In this document: positions 48,001 through 55,350 of the stretch, in pieces | How positions within the stretch are numbered: position 1 is the stretch's first letter | Layout of the letters: every line of letters begins with the position of its first letter | Assembly (NCBI GenBank): GCA_944470555.2 | Contig: OX104134.1 | Location: 76,502,678 to 76,566,677, forward strand | Reading direction: 5' to 3' | Origin: Heterobilharzia americana | Lineage: Eukaryota; Platyhelminthes; Trematoda; Strigeidida; Schistosomatidae | DNA: 64,000 nt | Translations under genes and position numbers: made by a program | Notes under the pieces: generated by a model | The model's input: the letters and a program-made list of their open reading frames with translations, nothing else | Database searches by the model: none | Told to the model about the DNA's origin: nothing

Positions 48001-48311
48001 GAGCGGTAACTAAAGGCAAACAATAATATATACGACGTTACAGCAATTACTCATTACGAAGTTATTTGTAACATCTGTGGTTTAAATAAAATGAAATAGA
48101 AACAAAACAAATACCTGACGGAGATGCATCAATTAAGGGACCAACAGCGACACTAGGAGTGGGCAAATCCAAGTCGGATGCTGACGCTCGCGATTTTCTT
48201 GCAGTTGAGTGAAACAGACTTAATCGACTGGAAGACTTTCGTTTTCCACTTGTTGGTGTAGATGGCTTGACTAAAAATTGGGGAGAGGGGGAAGAGGAAA
48301 TATCCAACAGA
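23376..48311 (-). CDS. ect2: ECT2 orthologue (RhoGEF), ten exons, 5' incomplete
   Basis: ECT2/pebble activates RhoA at the cell equator to drive cytokinesis; it has N-terminal BRCT repeats, a DH GEF domain, an atypical PH domain and a basic tail. Ten minus-strand exons here encode about 873 residues from the pre-DH linker to the stop: 48311-48115, 46009-45888, 45773-45573, 44405-44222, 38765-38605, 38512-38311, 32342-32125, 31330-30876, 26215-26005 and 24047-23376. All nine introns are GT-AG and every junction keeps frame. Diagnostic matches to ECT2 are SLLDIS before DH, the TERNYVEIL start of DH, RPVQRLPS in DH, and VTLFLLSDSLEVAR in PH. The part present is considerably longer than the vertebrate equivalent owing to inserts in PH and the tail. 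BRCT exons were not found and should lie beyond 64000. Confidence 0.92.
24895..25100 (-). mobile_element. tRNA-derived SINE, family B (in ECT2 intron i-j)
   Basis: Reverse complement of the 37222-37405 SINE. GTGGCTCATTGGTTTAGGAAG (box A-like) is near 25070-25085; then ACCGAGGTTTGGGCATTCAGTATCACTAGCCTTCACACA. Box B is degraded (TCACGGACTTGAGC). Same orientation as ECT2. Confidence 0.65.
26005..26215 (-). CDS. ect2: ECT2 exon i: basic tail segment
   Basis: Acceptor TTTTTCTTCAG; donor GTAAGT. Begins ITRQLTRSISIKTPRRLAAS, which parallels the vertebrate KVTRAFSFSKTPKRAL segment: a basic region with a Thr-Pro site, associated in vertebrates with membrane binding and mitotic control. A second SPRRS site lies near the end. 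Confidence 0.88.
27300..29580 (+). mobile_element. Degenerate RTE (SR2-like) retrotransposon, antisense in ECT2 intron
   Basis: A second, distinct RTE family. It opens with KAKVNIGTWNVSTMFE (endonuclease start, near 27308-27356). It then shows NDNGELFADFCTFNDLVIGA and NQIDFIS (endonuclease end, 27930-28080), a charged helix (KEVKSARKTKRHFKDTLASE, near 28575), LSFADDDLCLMS (RT FADD box, near 28745), VVSFTYLGGIISNTGG, SVLLYGSETW and a C-terminal RWIGYTLRR region. The 3' tail is AATAATAAATAATAATGAT. The RT section from the fingers up to the FADD box is deleted and stops are frequent. Schistosome SR2 is the nearest family I know; this is by recall. Confidence 0.85.
27375..27398. repeat. (CCGA)n microsatellite inside the endonuclease region
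   Basis: Five to six GACC/CCGA units flanked by near-palindromic AGCTGGCTGG and CCGGCTGGC. It interrupts the SR2-like endonuclease frame right after the NVSTMFE motif and is much more GC-rich than its surroundings. Confidence 0.85.
30105..30190 (-). mobile_element. Partial SINE, family C body
   Basis: The reverse complement (GGAAGCC...GACCTAG...TTGGCACTCGTCAGCAAGG) matches 22160-22230. No tRNA-like promoter is retained. Lies in ECT2 intron h-i. Confidence 0.5.
30655..30745 (-). mobile_element. Partial SINE, family B body
   Basis: The minus strand contains GTGTGTGGCTCATTGCTTACTACATGAACG, matching the 3' part of the SINE at 37222-37405 (GTGTGGCTCATTGCCTACTCCACGAAT). Only the tail part is present. 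Confidence 0.5.
30876..31330 (-). CDS. ect2: ECT2 exon h: rest of PH and post-PH helix
   Basis: Acceptor GTAATTTTTAG; donor GTTAGT; ends phase 2. Opens VVNFDTASPDRAAFGIVVR, the continuation of the PH domain. An Ala-rich insert of about 60 residues follows, then VFLHRLCHHICQV, equivalent to the C-terminal PH helix (LKMLCRHVANTIC in vertebrates). It ends within the basic post-PH segment (ASALASKR). Confidence 0.9.
32125..32342 (-). CDS. ect2: ECT2 exon g: PH insert and next strand
   Basis: Acceptor CATTTTTCAG; donor GTTAGT. The first 50 or so residues are Gly/Ser/Ala/Thr-rich low complexity. The last part (YKHLQLLKLQEIKQ) aligns with the conserved PH strand LKHIHLMPLSQIKK of vertebrate ECT2. 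An alternative donor-like GTAAAC inside (after LGLMEG) would drop this conserved strand, so I prefer the longer exon. Confidence 0.88.
32730..34720 (-). mobile_element. Degenerate RTE copy, sense-strand in ECT2 intron f-g
   Basis: It starts near 34720 with a diverged canonical RTE start (CGATAGCTGCAACCTTGACATG). It continues leftward with the 5' frame (MGWDSSKVFPLDYHQCH, 34530-34285), the endonuclease start (HVVTFNVRTL, near 34065), a QTNDRHRSIT stretch matching the S-x-Q-R-W-T-Q-I-D-H-I region (near 33060-33100), and the post-endonuclease helix near 32780-32840. The RT is missing. Many stops and gaps; older than copies 1-3. Confidence 0.8.
34569..34588. repeat. Perfect hairpin in RTE 5' region
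   Basis: TAGTGTAA, loop GAAT, TTACACTA: an 8-bp perfect stem at the same relative position as the hairpin in copies 1-3 (16238-16257), although the surrounding sequence has diverged. Confidence 0.6.
34730..36680. other. ECT2 intron sequence, no feature recognised
   Basis: AT-rich, no repeat family or domain recognised. The minus frame 35439-35744 is hydrophobic and unsupported. Confidence 0.45.
36690..37660 (+). pseudogene. Decayed RTE RT fragment, split by a SINE
   Basis: In order on the plus strand: QAGFRSGWEQIDHVFT (near 36720), DDIVLLCDN (YADD box, Y replaced by a Thr codon, near 37010), KVLLQDW followed by VPALTLGDESLDV (near 37110-37190). After the SINE come VRETYAYLHHLWCRSDINSS and CETWPLQVSDVRRL (37440-37600). 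It matches the motif order of copy 1 with large losses. Antisense to ECT2. Confidence 0.75.
37222..37405 (+). mobile_element. tRNA-derived SINE, family B, nested in RTE fragment
   Basis: Box A-like GAGCTCATTGGTTTAGG (37240-37256) and an excellent box B GGTTCGAGCCC (37284-37294), then a body ending CACAAGGTATCTGAG. It interrupts the RT frame between the post-YADD strand (ending near 37205) and the next motif (from about 37440), so it inserted after the LINE. Related copies: 24895-25100 and 30655-30745. Confidence 0.75.
38311..38512 (-). CDS. ect2: ECT2 exon f: first part of PH domain
   Basis: Acceptor TTGGGTTTCAG; donor GTAAGT. Contains LSSSRSLVAKLNVFELG and VTLFLLSDSLEVARPRKRF, which align with the first PH strands of ECT2. 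The end is Ala-rich and not matched in vertebrates. The following intron is about 6 kb. Confidence 0.93.
38605..38765 (-). CDS. ect2: ECT2 exon e: end of DH
   Basis: Acceptor CATTTTTCAG; donor GTACGT; starts by completing a Gly codon from exon d. Contains HPDFNAVKQFSKGINDLL and the charged helix NDQLRKNEERLSLLSLYHEI, ending SGAP, equivalent to the vertebrate DH-PH boundary. Only 92 bases of intron separate it from exon f. Confidence 0.93.
39430..39640 (+). repeat. Interspersed repeat, family D
   Basis: Shares GGTAATTGGTGGCTCAACAAGTGTAATG...ATTCAACCCGCTCCAGTCAGTGG with the reverse complement of 22457-22730. Lies in ECT2 intron d-e. The overlapping plus frames have no domain. Confidence 0.5.
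40048..41332 (+). repeat. Duplicated flank module, truncated copy
   Basis: A near-identical copy of 13960-15243, with a few substitutions and one inserted base near 40389. It starts abruptly at 40048 and ends abruptly at 41332, where an opposite-strand RTE copy begins. No RTE body follows it. It includes the antisense RQGCPL fragment (40121-40344). Confidence 0.9.
41333..43795 (-). mobile_element. Degenerate RTE copy, sense-strand in ECT2 intron d-e
   Basis: Starts near 43795 with the canonical GGTAGCTGCTACCTTGACATAGTGGTCGGGCTTGC. It runs leftward through the 5' region, the endonuclease (QIDHI counterpart near 42550-42570), the RT finger region (FKKGEKSSCDNHRG counterpart near 41690-41740) and LDLKAAFDSVDR (near 41455-41490), where it stops. 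The YADD part is absent. A block at about 42960-43160 inside it reads in plus orientation and resembles 13715-13870. Confidence 0.8.
44222..44405 (-). CDS. ect2: ECT2 exon d: DH conserved region 3
   Basis: Acceptor CTGTTTTCAG; donor GTTTGT; ends phase 1. Contains FPRFHSFM, ESGRQSLAALLV and RPVQRLPSISLLI. The last is the signature DH helix (conserved region 3) and the strongest single evidence for ECT2. The following intron is 5.5 kb and holds a 1.28 kb duplicated module and an RTE copy. Confidence 0.96.
44540..44569. repeat. (GA)n-rich microsatellite
   Basis: Interrupted GAGA/GGGA run in ECT2 intron c-d. Confidence 0.9.
45050..45330 (-). mobile_element. Sm-alpha-type SINE in ECT2 intron c-d, sense orientation
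   Basis: Minus strand: box A-like region near 45245-45265 and a near-consensus box B GGGTTCGATTCC (45212-45223). A hammerhead relic follows. CTGAGGA (45181-45187) and GAAAC (45161-45165) are intact, but stem II is weak (TTC/GAA) and the cleavage-site strand (GCTTTTCAG) no longer fits well. Cleavage activity is doubtful. Confidence 0.7.
45573..45773 (-). CDS. ect2: ECT2 exon c: DH domain, middle helices
   Basis: Exactly 67 codons. Acceptor TTGGTTTTAG; donor GTAATT. The peptide parallels the vertebrate DH in order: GGPLLPRQEADFVFG, IYEIHERL, then NWSLSESCLGDVL. It reads in frame from exon b without added bases. Confidence 0.93.
45888..46009 (-). CDS. ect2: ECT2 exon b: start of DH domain
   Basis: Acceptor TTTATTCAG; donor GTTAGT. 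It encodes about 41 residues, including KRQHRIFEFFVTERNYVEIL. This is conserved region 1 of DH, with the invariant glutamate of TERNYV that contacts the Rho switch region. The intron to exon c is only 114 bases. Confidence 0.93.
46255..46500 (-). mobile_element. Sm-alpha-type SINE in ECT2 intron a-b, sense orientation
   Basis: Minus strand: box B-like GGAGTTCGATTTC near 46386-46400, then a hammerhead relic with a good stem II (GTCC/GGAC) and a GTC cleavage triplet before CAATGCT (46323-46332). The core is mutated: CTGAGGA has become CCGAAGA (46357-46363) and the CGAAA region CGGAAA. Probably inactive. Confidence 0.65.
46975..47720 (-). mobile_element. Decayed RTE RT fragments
   Basis: Minus frame 47672-47463 opens MVECVDHSTWEVASAR, equivalent to VECVDHLGSRISPAL of copy 1. 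The 47040-47330 part resembles 14400-14700 and 20560-20800 (GGATGCATCTGCAACACTGG, CAGTCAGAAACTTCATAAACTG). Same strand as ECT2, intron a-b. Confidence 0.6.
48115..48311 (-). CDS. ect2: ECT2 exon a: Ser-rich linker before DH
   Basis: Acceptor CTGTCTGTAG above 48311; donor GTATTT after 48115, leaving one base (phase 1). It begins with SLLDIS, as in the vertebrate linker just before DH. It contains TPTSGKRK, a proline-directed site next to a basic nuclear-localisation-like cluster, and a second TPS. In vertebrate ECT2 this linker holds the NLS and CDK-regulated sites. Preservation of that role here is inference. Confidence 0.85.
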
Positions 48312-48944
48312 CTACAGACAGAAAAATGACTAATTAATTCGGTCACAAAAACAAGATGAGTGGTATATGAAAACATGCTACGCTGCAGAACACTTCAATG
48401 TTGCATAGTTTAATGTTACTCAAGCACTGTTTCAGTATTGGCCATAAAACCAGTCTCGGTTTCCCCGACTAATGCTCGCGAACAAGGATTCCCTAAAAAT
48501 CACAGTAGGCAAAGAAACCACTTGAGAATTGGTAAGGTGACAGCCGTCAGTGATAGACAATTACTATTGTGATAGAGGTTTGTGGGACACGCAGTCCTGT
48601 TGGTTCATAATAAATGTAACGACAATTTGAAGCTTCTCGGAGGAAACCAATATTTCGGAATTCTGAATCCCACCTATTTCTCAGATCAGTTATGTCAGCG
48701 GTAAAGACTTCAAAAAGCTTTTCACAAAGCAGTAATGAAGCAAACAAACAAAGTAATTGCTCTTTGGGGCATGTAGTGAGCCAGAATACACCTAATGTAT
48801 ACAAATCTCACTACATCCATAGTCAATCCATTCGATCAGCAACAAAATGCAACATGCATTACTATGCAACCGTCCGAATCGCACCTAATATCAGCAAATC
48901 AAGGCAGAAGATACACATGAAAGATACAGAAATGAGAAAATACT
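48312..48944. other. Sequence upstream of ECT2 exon a
   Basis: Presumed ECT2 intron. No exon with BRCT features and no repeat recognised before the duplicated module starts at 48945. Confidence 0.5.
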
Positions 48945-50654
48945 GACATTCGGTATGAAAACTAAGATGAAGGCAATTTGTGGGTACATCTGCATCAATG
49001 AGATCGATTCTATGCCATATCACCTACCATCTCCAACTACACACTCCAGATGTCACGCAGACCCCAACTGGGAAGTCTACACTTGCATGCACGGTTCGGA
49101 CCAACAGTCAGATTACACCGGTTTTAGTCTGGCCAACGCTAACTTTTATCCAGACTGAACCTACTTCACCTAACATTGTACGACAGATCACATAGTGACT
49201 AGGCACGTGCAACATATCACGGCTGACCAAGGTTTACAACTTCATCAACTGACGTTTCCCTACTGCCTGAATTCCTGCATCTGACTTCCGTTCTACTGAC
49301 GTCGTGGAACTATGACACACGACCTATGCTACGACGACAAGGCTAGACGAACACTCGAAGTCACCTCATATCCTCCACTCTTAAGGACCATGTTTCACAG
49401 CAACATAGTAGAACAGAGTAAACTGCAGAGCAGTAAACTCGACCTTAAATACACAATCGAATATCACGGCGGCACCATAAATGGCGTTAGTTGGCGAAAG
49501 CCCGGTGAGTCTTCAGTACCAGGGCAGAGATTCCATCGGTCACTGATGCATCACAACTGATCCGACTTCCCACGTAACTGAAGTGGTCAACACGTCGAAT
49601 CATTCTAGTCCACATCATTAAACAAGACACCAACTCAGACCAGATAGGGAGCGAAATTTGCTTTGGGGTAGTAAGAAACGTATCCTGAACATTCTTAAAT
49701 TGCCACTCAATGAATCCAGAAGACTCCGCTTCTTGTTCGCATCTTCATCCATATGACTAAAATCAAATGAAGAAGAGAGGAGAAGCTAAATGTGAATAGA
49801 AAGAGTGGACCCACTAAAATTCAAAGATGAGGAAGGTCTGTAGTGACTGTAAAGAACTTGAGTGCCGACACCAGGAAAAGTCCATTCCTCACGAAAGAGA
49901 AACGGGATTACTTTTGCAAGACCACAATGCCTAGTGTATATGTTTGCGGGTGGTCACATGGGATTTCGGAAGAGTTTTGGAGTGGTTTCATTCGGTTACC
50001 AGTGGACACTGAGGGCACGAAATTTCGTGAAGACAATAAGTGTGCTAACTTGATATCAATATTTCTTAACATCCTCTTCCTACAAGAAAAGGCAGTCTCA
50101 GCGTGGAATGTTAGTCATTTGTAAGGAATAATTTTATTGTTGTCACCCTTGTACACCCAACGACTTCACCGTAGGACCCCATCATAACATATCTACGCTA
50201 TGACGCCAGGTGCTTTTTGTCTTACCATTGTCTAACAGACCTTTCTGATTGAACCCCAAGAAATAACCGTTCCCACCGGCACAGCTTGGGTCATTCCGAT
50301 ATTTAAGCTCAACGACCACATCAAGGTAGGACCTATCGGTTGCGATAGTCAAGGAGCATCAATAAAATACGCACCGAACGCTGCTAAATAAAACGTAACC
50401 ATCAGTTAAACATTCAAGCCAAAGAAACGTCACCTGACAAGAATTTTGATACTACCTGGAATTTATTGTTTGGACGTTGAGCGTTCAAAATTAATCTAGA
50501 ACGCTAATGAAGGATCACTCACCAGCTGACGTAACACACAATAATTCAACTTAGTATCAATACAAATATTGCTCCATAGAAGTGAAAATTAGTATTTTCA
50601 AAAATGCAAGATTTTTAGAATATGGTTCACGAAACTACATATACATACATACCT
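48945..50654 (+). repeat. Duplicated flank module, copy 2
   Basis: Near-identical to 14378-16087, at a constant offset of 34567. The left breakpoint at 48945 falls inside the module as defined by copy 1, so this copy is shorter at its 5' side. It is continuous with RTE copy 2 just as in copy 1. Confidence 0.9.
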
Positions 50655-51391
50655 CGACCGATAGCTACTACCTTGATGTGGTGGTTGGGCTTGCATACCA
50701 CAATGACCCAACGAGCTATGCTGGTGGAACACTTGTTCCCTCGAGGTCTTACCATACCAGAAAGGTCTATTGGATAGTGGTTAGGCGAAAAGCAGTTACC
50801 GTTGTAGTGTAAATCACTACACTATGGTGGGGATCTGAGGGCGAAGTCGTGCTGCTGTTAGCTGGATGGGGCGTGACAGCAGTAACATGTTTCCCTCGGA
50901 TGACCAGCAGTGCCATGCTGATGCTGCCTTCTCAACGAAACGGGGGTTTAGAAAAGGTCGACCCCCAAAAATAACACACTCCACCATGCCTCACGGTTGC
51001 CAGGCCGGCGGTGTTGGTTCATTTGTCGTTTCTTTTCGACCATCCGGCCCCAAAACAACAAAAAATCAAAATAATCATACACAAAGGCTACCAGTGACAT
51101 GCTTCAAGCAGATGCCCGACCGGCTCTGCGGTCACACAAATCTCTTTCAGGTACCTTTAGAAGAAATAGCCTTCTACGGTGTGGGCAGCTGGGAAGTACC
51201 AACCACCCTCACAACTCTGTCAGTACTCAAGTTTCTTCAGACTGCTGTACACCTCCCCCTCATTACCTCCCCATCTTCCTCCACGTCTCCCAATTAACAA
51301 TACTACATCATCTTCAATTTCTCCTAGCTCATCAGCCTTCGACAACGATCTGAGTCCACAGAACAGCATCATTGGTCTCCTTAAACCACTC

Positions 51392-52444
51392 TCCAAATTA
51401 CATATTGCAGCCTCCAATGTCTGCACCCTCCATCAAATTGGTCAACAGGCTTCGTTGGCCAAGACCCTAGCAACTCGGGGCATGGATGTGTGCTGTGTTT
51501 GTGAGATGAGACACACATACAGGACCCAAGTGCGGTTTATTCACCTAACATCTCCCGGCCAGTCTGGTGAATCCGCAAAATTCACACTTCGAGTTTCTGG
51601 AGATTTGACAGCTAGCTCTCGCGATATTGCAGGTGTAGGCATAGCATTAAGCACTAGGGCAGAAAGCTCACCACCAGACTGGATCCAAGTTGATAGTCGC
51701 CTCTGAGCTATGCGGCTGAACGGCACAGTGAGAACTAAAAGGAATAGTGAGACTCACCGTTGTCTCTTTGTAATCTCTGCTTACGCACCCACTGACTGCA
51801 GCTCAGATGAAGTGAAGGACGACTTCTACCGTAGACTGTCTAGCCTCTTCTCGAAAGCCAAACGTTCGGACGCGGTGGTTGTTGCAGGTGATTTCAATGT
51901 GCAGGTGGGTAGACTAAGTGAGGCAGAAAGGCACTTAGGTGGAACTTTCGGAGTCCCGGCTGAACAAACAGATAACGGTGATCACCTACCACAAATGTGC
52001 TACAATAATCGCCTATTTTTGGCCAGCACAAATTTCAGACATAAGAAAAGACACTGTCTGACGTGGCTTCCACCGAGCTCATCTCAGCGATGGACACAGA
52101 TAGACCACATTGCTATTAGTCATCGCTGGACAGGATCTGTGGAAGACTGCCGCTCCTCCTGGAGTACATGCTCGAATAGCGACCACGCGTTGGTCCGAGT
52201 GCGTTTATATCTGCGTCTGAATGGACGTAGGAAAAAGTTGGCAACAAAACCACCACGAGTACTGCTGGACAACGAAAACACCAAAGCCGTGTTCAGTGAG
52301 AAGTTGGCTAGGCAGTTGTCGGAACAGAAGACTATCACTCATCCAGGAAAAGCTTGCTGCCATCTCCAGTCTGCCGTAAAAGCAGCGCTGAAGACCGTAG
52401 CCGACTCCGAAAGAGAGGCAAAAAGAGCCAGTGGATATCAGTAG
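51392..52444 (+). pseudogene. Endonuclease domain of RTE copy 2
   Basis: As in copy 1, with the same motifs and the same in-frame stops: TGA at 51704-51706, TAG at 52442-52444, TAA just after. No copy-specific repair is seen. Confidence 0.85.
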
Positions 52445-52459
52445 CCTCTTCCGAACTAA

Positions 52460-53106
52460 TGGATGCACGTGAACGCATCCCTGACTGCAGGCCCCGAGTA
52501 CAATGAACAGCTGGCACAACTTAAAAGTAGATTGAGAAGAAGTCTACGCAACGACCGCGAACAGTGGTGGGCAGCAAAGGCTAAACAGATCGAAAAGGCA
52601 GTGGCGATTGGTAACAGTCGGCAGTTATTTAGACTTACTAAGGAAATTGGGGGGGAGAGGTCGACTGCGGTTAGTGAGACCATAGCGGAGAAGGACGGAT
52701 CTGCGATTCACTCGCAGGGGAGACGACTGGAACGATGGGCAGAACACTTCAAGGAGCAGCTTGACTAGCCTCCGGACACCATTGCGTTCCCCGCTATCCA
52801 GTCGGATCCTGAATCGGACATAAAGATAGGCCTACCAACACTAGGACAAGTTGAGAAAGCGGTAGGTAACCTGAAACGAGGGAGGGCAGCAGGACCAAAC
52901 GGACTACCTGCTGAGGTATACAAGAACGGTGTCTAGGTGCTTATAGTCAGGTTAACGGAAGTGTTAACCAGTATATGGGAATCGAATACGATCCCCTATG
53001 ACTGGTCTAAGTCACTCATCATCCCAGTCTTCAAGAAAGGCGAGAAGTCCTCTTGTGATAACCACAGAGGAATCAGCCTGACGAACATAGTGCCTAAGAT
53101 TCTAGT
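52460..53106 (+). pseudogene. N-terminal RT remnant of RTE copy 2
   Basis: Contains RAAGPNGLPAEVYKNG and PVFKKGEKSSCDNHRGI, then ends at the junction with the foreign segment. Stops at 52766-52768 and 52934-52936 are shared with copies 1 and 3. One base near 52983 (ATCGAAT rather than ATCAAAT) distinguishes this copy. Confidence 0.85.
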
Positions 53107-55192
53107 TTCCGGTTATGGTGAAACAATCCAGTGAACCTAGTAGCGTATATAAAAAAGCTGTATGTATTCAAGCCTTCTGATGAATCCCACGTCAGAAGGG
53201 AGGAAAAATATTTATTGCAAATATTGAACACTAATTGCGTACATGCCTAATATGATTTAGGTAGTCATAAAGAGCAGTAATGACAAGTGCAGCACTCATT
53301 TGTTAGTACTTACACCACCATTTAAAGCACACACCAGCCTTCTACCTCGGTCAAATACAGAGCACTGTAGACATGTACACATATGGTATGCTCAGAAAAT
53401 ATTTTGGGAAGCGTAGGAAAGCCTTAATTAGTGTAGATACCTGATGAACACGTTTTGAGATCCTATTCGTAACAATAAAAATTCCAATAAATACATTAAA
53501 ATGCATTAAATGTAGGAAACTAGTCAGTTAGTAATTTACTTGTAAGATACAAATCTTGCCCGACTTCAACCATGAGTTCAATCAACCACTTTCAGAAAGG
53601 TATCTAGCGAACAGCTTCACAGCAGTTTATAAAAAACTGAAATAAGAGAAAAGTATGTAGAAAGCGATCCACGGCTAGTGACTGAATAGAGATGACAATC
53701 TTTGCAAAATATTCTAAGGGAAATACTAAAGGTGATAATAATCAAAAATTATCAATGAATAGGATATGACCTTTAAGCTACCACCTTGGATTCTTTAGCT
53801 CAATTTTTTGTTCCGACAGTCACTTAAACTTCAGGTCTACTCTACCATAAAAATTGTAGTATGAACGCTCGGTTCGTCAAATGAATACAATGCATGGGTC
53901 TATTTTTCAGCTGTTTCACGTTGTACAATCACATACATACTACAACTGGCGATAAAAAAACGAAATTTCACAAGTTATGACAACAAAAATTGCTTTTTGA
54001 ATGGTCTAGATGAGAGAGGATTACATAGCACGAAAGGCTGACTAGATTTACGACGGAACAGTAACGTAAGCCATAAAAATATACGGAGCAAGGCATAACA
54101 ACGTATTTACAAGGTAAATGTAAATTCTTGGTCCTGTATTCATACAGAACACATCTACAGCGATTTAACCTAATCATTTGGGATTTTCCCCACTCCATAA
54201 CTAGTTCAGCTACAGTCGCCCGCGATAGGTCGTTCGGTGTAAATAACTGAACCAGTCGATTTGACCTCTAAAAAATGAATTAATGCTCAACTAATTGCTG
54301 TTCAGTCAGCGCTTTTCCCGGGTGCATACAATTGTGTTAACGCAAAAGCTGTTAGAATACTGTCATCTTCTTGTCGTATAATTTCAACTGCCTTTGCAGC
54401 AGCAATCTGTCATAGGATTCGGTGGGGCTCTTGATTTTAACCAACACAAATTTGACAAAATAGATTCAAGACCCCTACTGGTTTCGATTTTGAGGGAAGT
54501 TTCAAACCACCTCAATCAGGAGCCTTGATGAACCAAGATCTTTCCAATGTGCACACAGAATCTTCAGATTATTGCTAGCAAAACCTTCACAGGCTATACG
54601 GTAAGCTTTAAAAAAAAGGATGTTACTGCGGCAAAATGGACTGTCCAGTATTGACAGTAGAGATCAACCCATAAAACTCAACCAGGGGATACACCGACTG
54701 TAAAAAGATTTTGAAAGGCTGTATGAAACAAATCACGGTGTACCCAACACATCTAACACAAACAATAGTTTCTTGGACCATGACCAATAGGACTGGCAGT
54801 GTACTACTTTCAACACCATTTAACTGCCATTGCAGAGGCTCAAAACAAATTGACACTGAGTTCCTGAACATTGTCGTAGGTAAGAAATTCTTATTAATTA
54901 CGTTAGGCGCTAATGGTAATTAAGAACTGGGAGATTGTATTTCGACGCATAGTAAAACTGTATTTCAGTGTGAAGAAAAAAGGCATCAGGAGCTCGTGTT
55001 TGACAGTAATGCCTAGAAATTTGGTGTTACACTCATTTACTGGAAAATACCAAAGGCGTACGGAGTGATGAACAATTTACAGATACTTGAGTTCAAAATA
55101 ACGTATATCTAACATATAGAGTTTTGGTCTTCGAGAGCACAGTGGGCATCTACGACAAACGGATTCCCATGATTACGACTAGTATGGTTTCT
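53107..55192. other. Foreign 2.09 kb segment inside RTE copy 2
   Basis: AT-rich sequence with no similarity to RTE and no terminal repeats that I can see. It recurs at 61795-63879 with only a few differences (one missing A in an A-run near 53955, a G/A change near 54027). It contains exon-like minus-strand frames (54302-54409 and a longer hydrophobic one, 54623-54871). Origin unknown: captured host DNA, another mobile element, or a rearrangement filler. Confidence 0.75.
54302..54409 (-). other. Exon-like frame in the foreign segment
   Basis: Thirty-five codons (QIAAAKAVEIIRQEDD..., ending ALTQLYAPGKSAD and TGA) directly after an upstream in-frame stop, with an AG dinucleotide at the left border. 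The composition looks like a genuine C-terminal helix rather than chance, but I do not recognise the protein. Identical in the second copy at 62989-63096. Confidence 0.25.
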
Positions 55193-55350
55193 TTCTCTGA
55201 CTGTTGTTTTAAGCCATGTTGGACGTTGCAGACTAGGTGGTTCGGTTCGGTGGGACAAGAGGAACCAGTGGTTGGAGACTCTAGGTGATGGCATGGCTCA
55301 GAACCGACGTCAGTCGCCGAGACGTGTACACACATTATCCTCATTTTAAC

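Larger units (their letters stand above)
50655..55350 (+). mobile_element. Chimeric RTE copy 2 with RT core replaced
   Basis: 5' part 50655-53106 is near-identical to 16088-18539 of copy 1 (5' region, endonuclease, start of RT). At 53106, after CCTAAGATTCTAG, similarity to copy 1 stops. An unrelated 2.09 kb follows, then the last 150 bases of the RTE 3' region resume near 55193 (CTGACTGTTG...CATGTTGGACG) and fade out near 55350. The RT catalytic motifs (LDLKAAF to YADD and beyond) are missing, so it cannot be autonomous. Confidence 0.88.

Noticed and set aside
53107..55192. A DNA transposon with terminal inverted repeats
   Set aside because: The ends (TTTCCGGTTATGG and ACTAGTATGGTTTC) are not convincing inverted repeats and no target-site duplication is visible.
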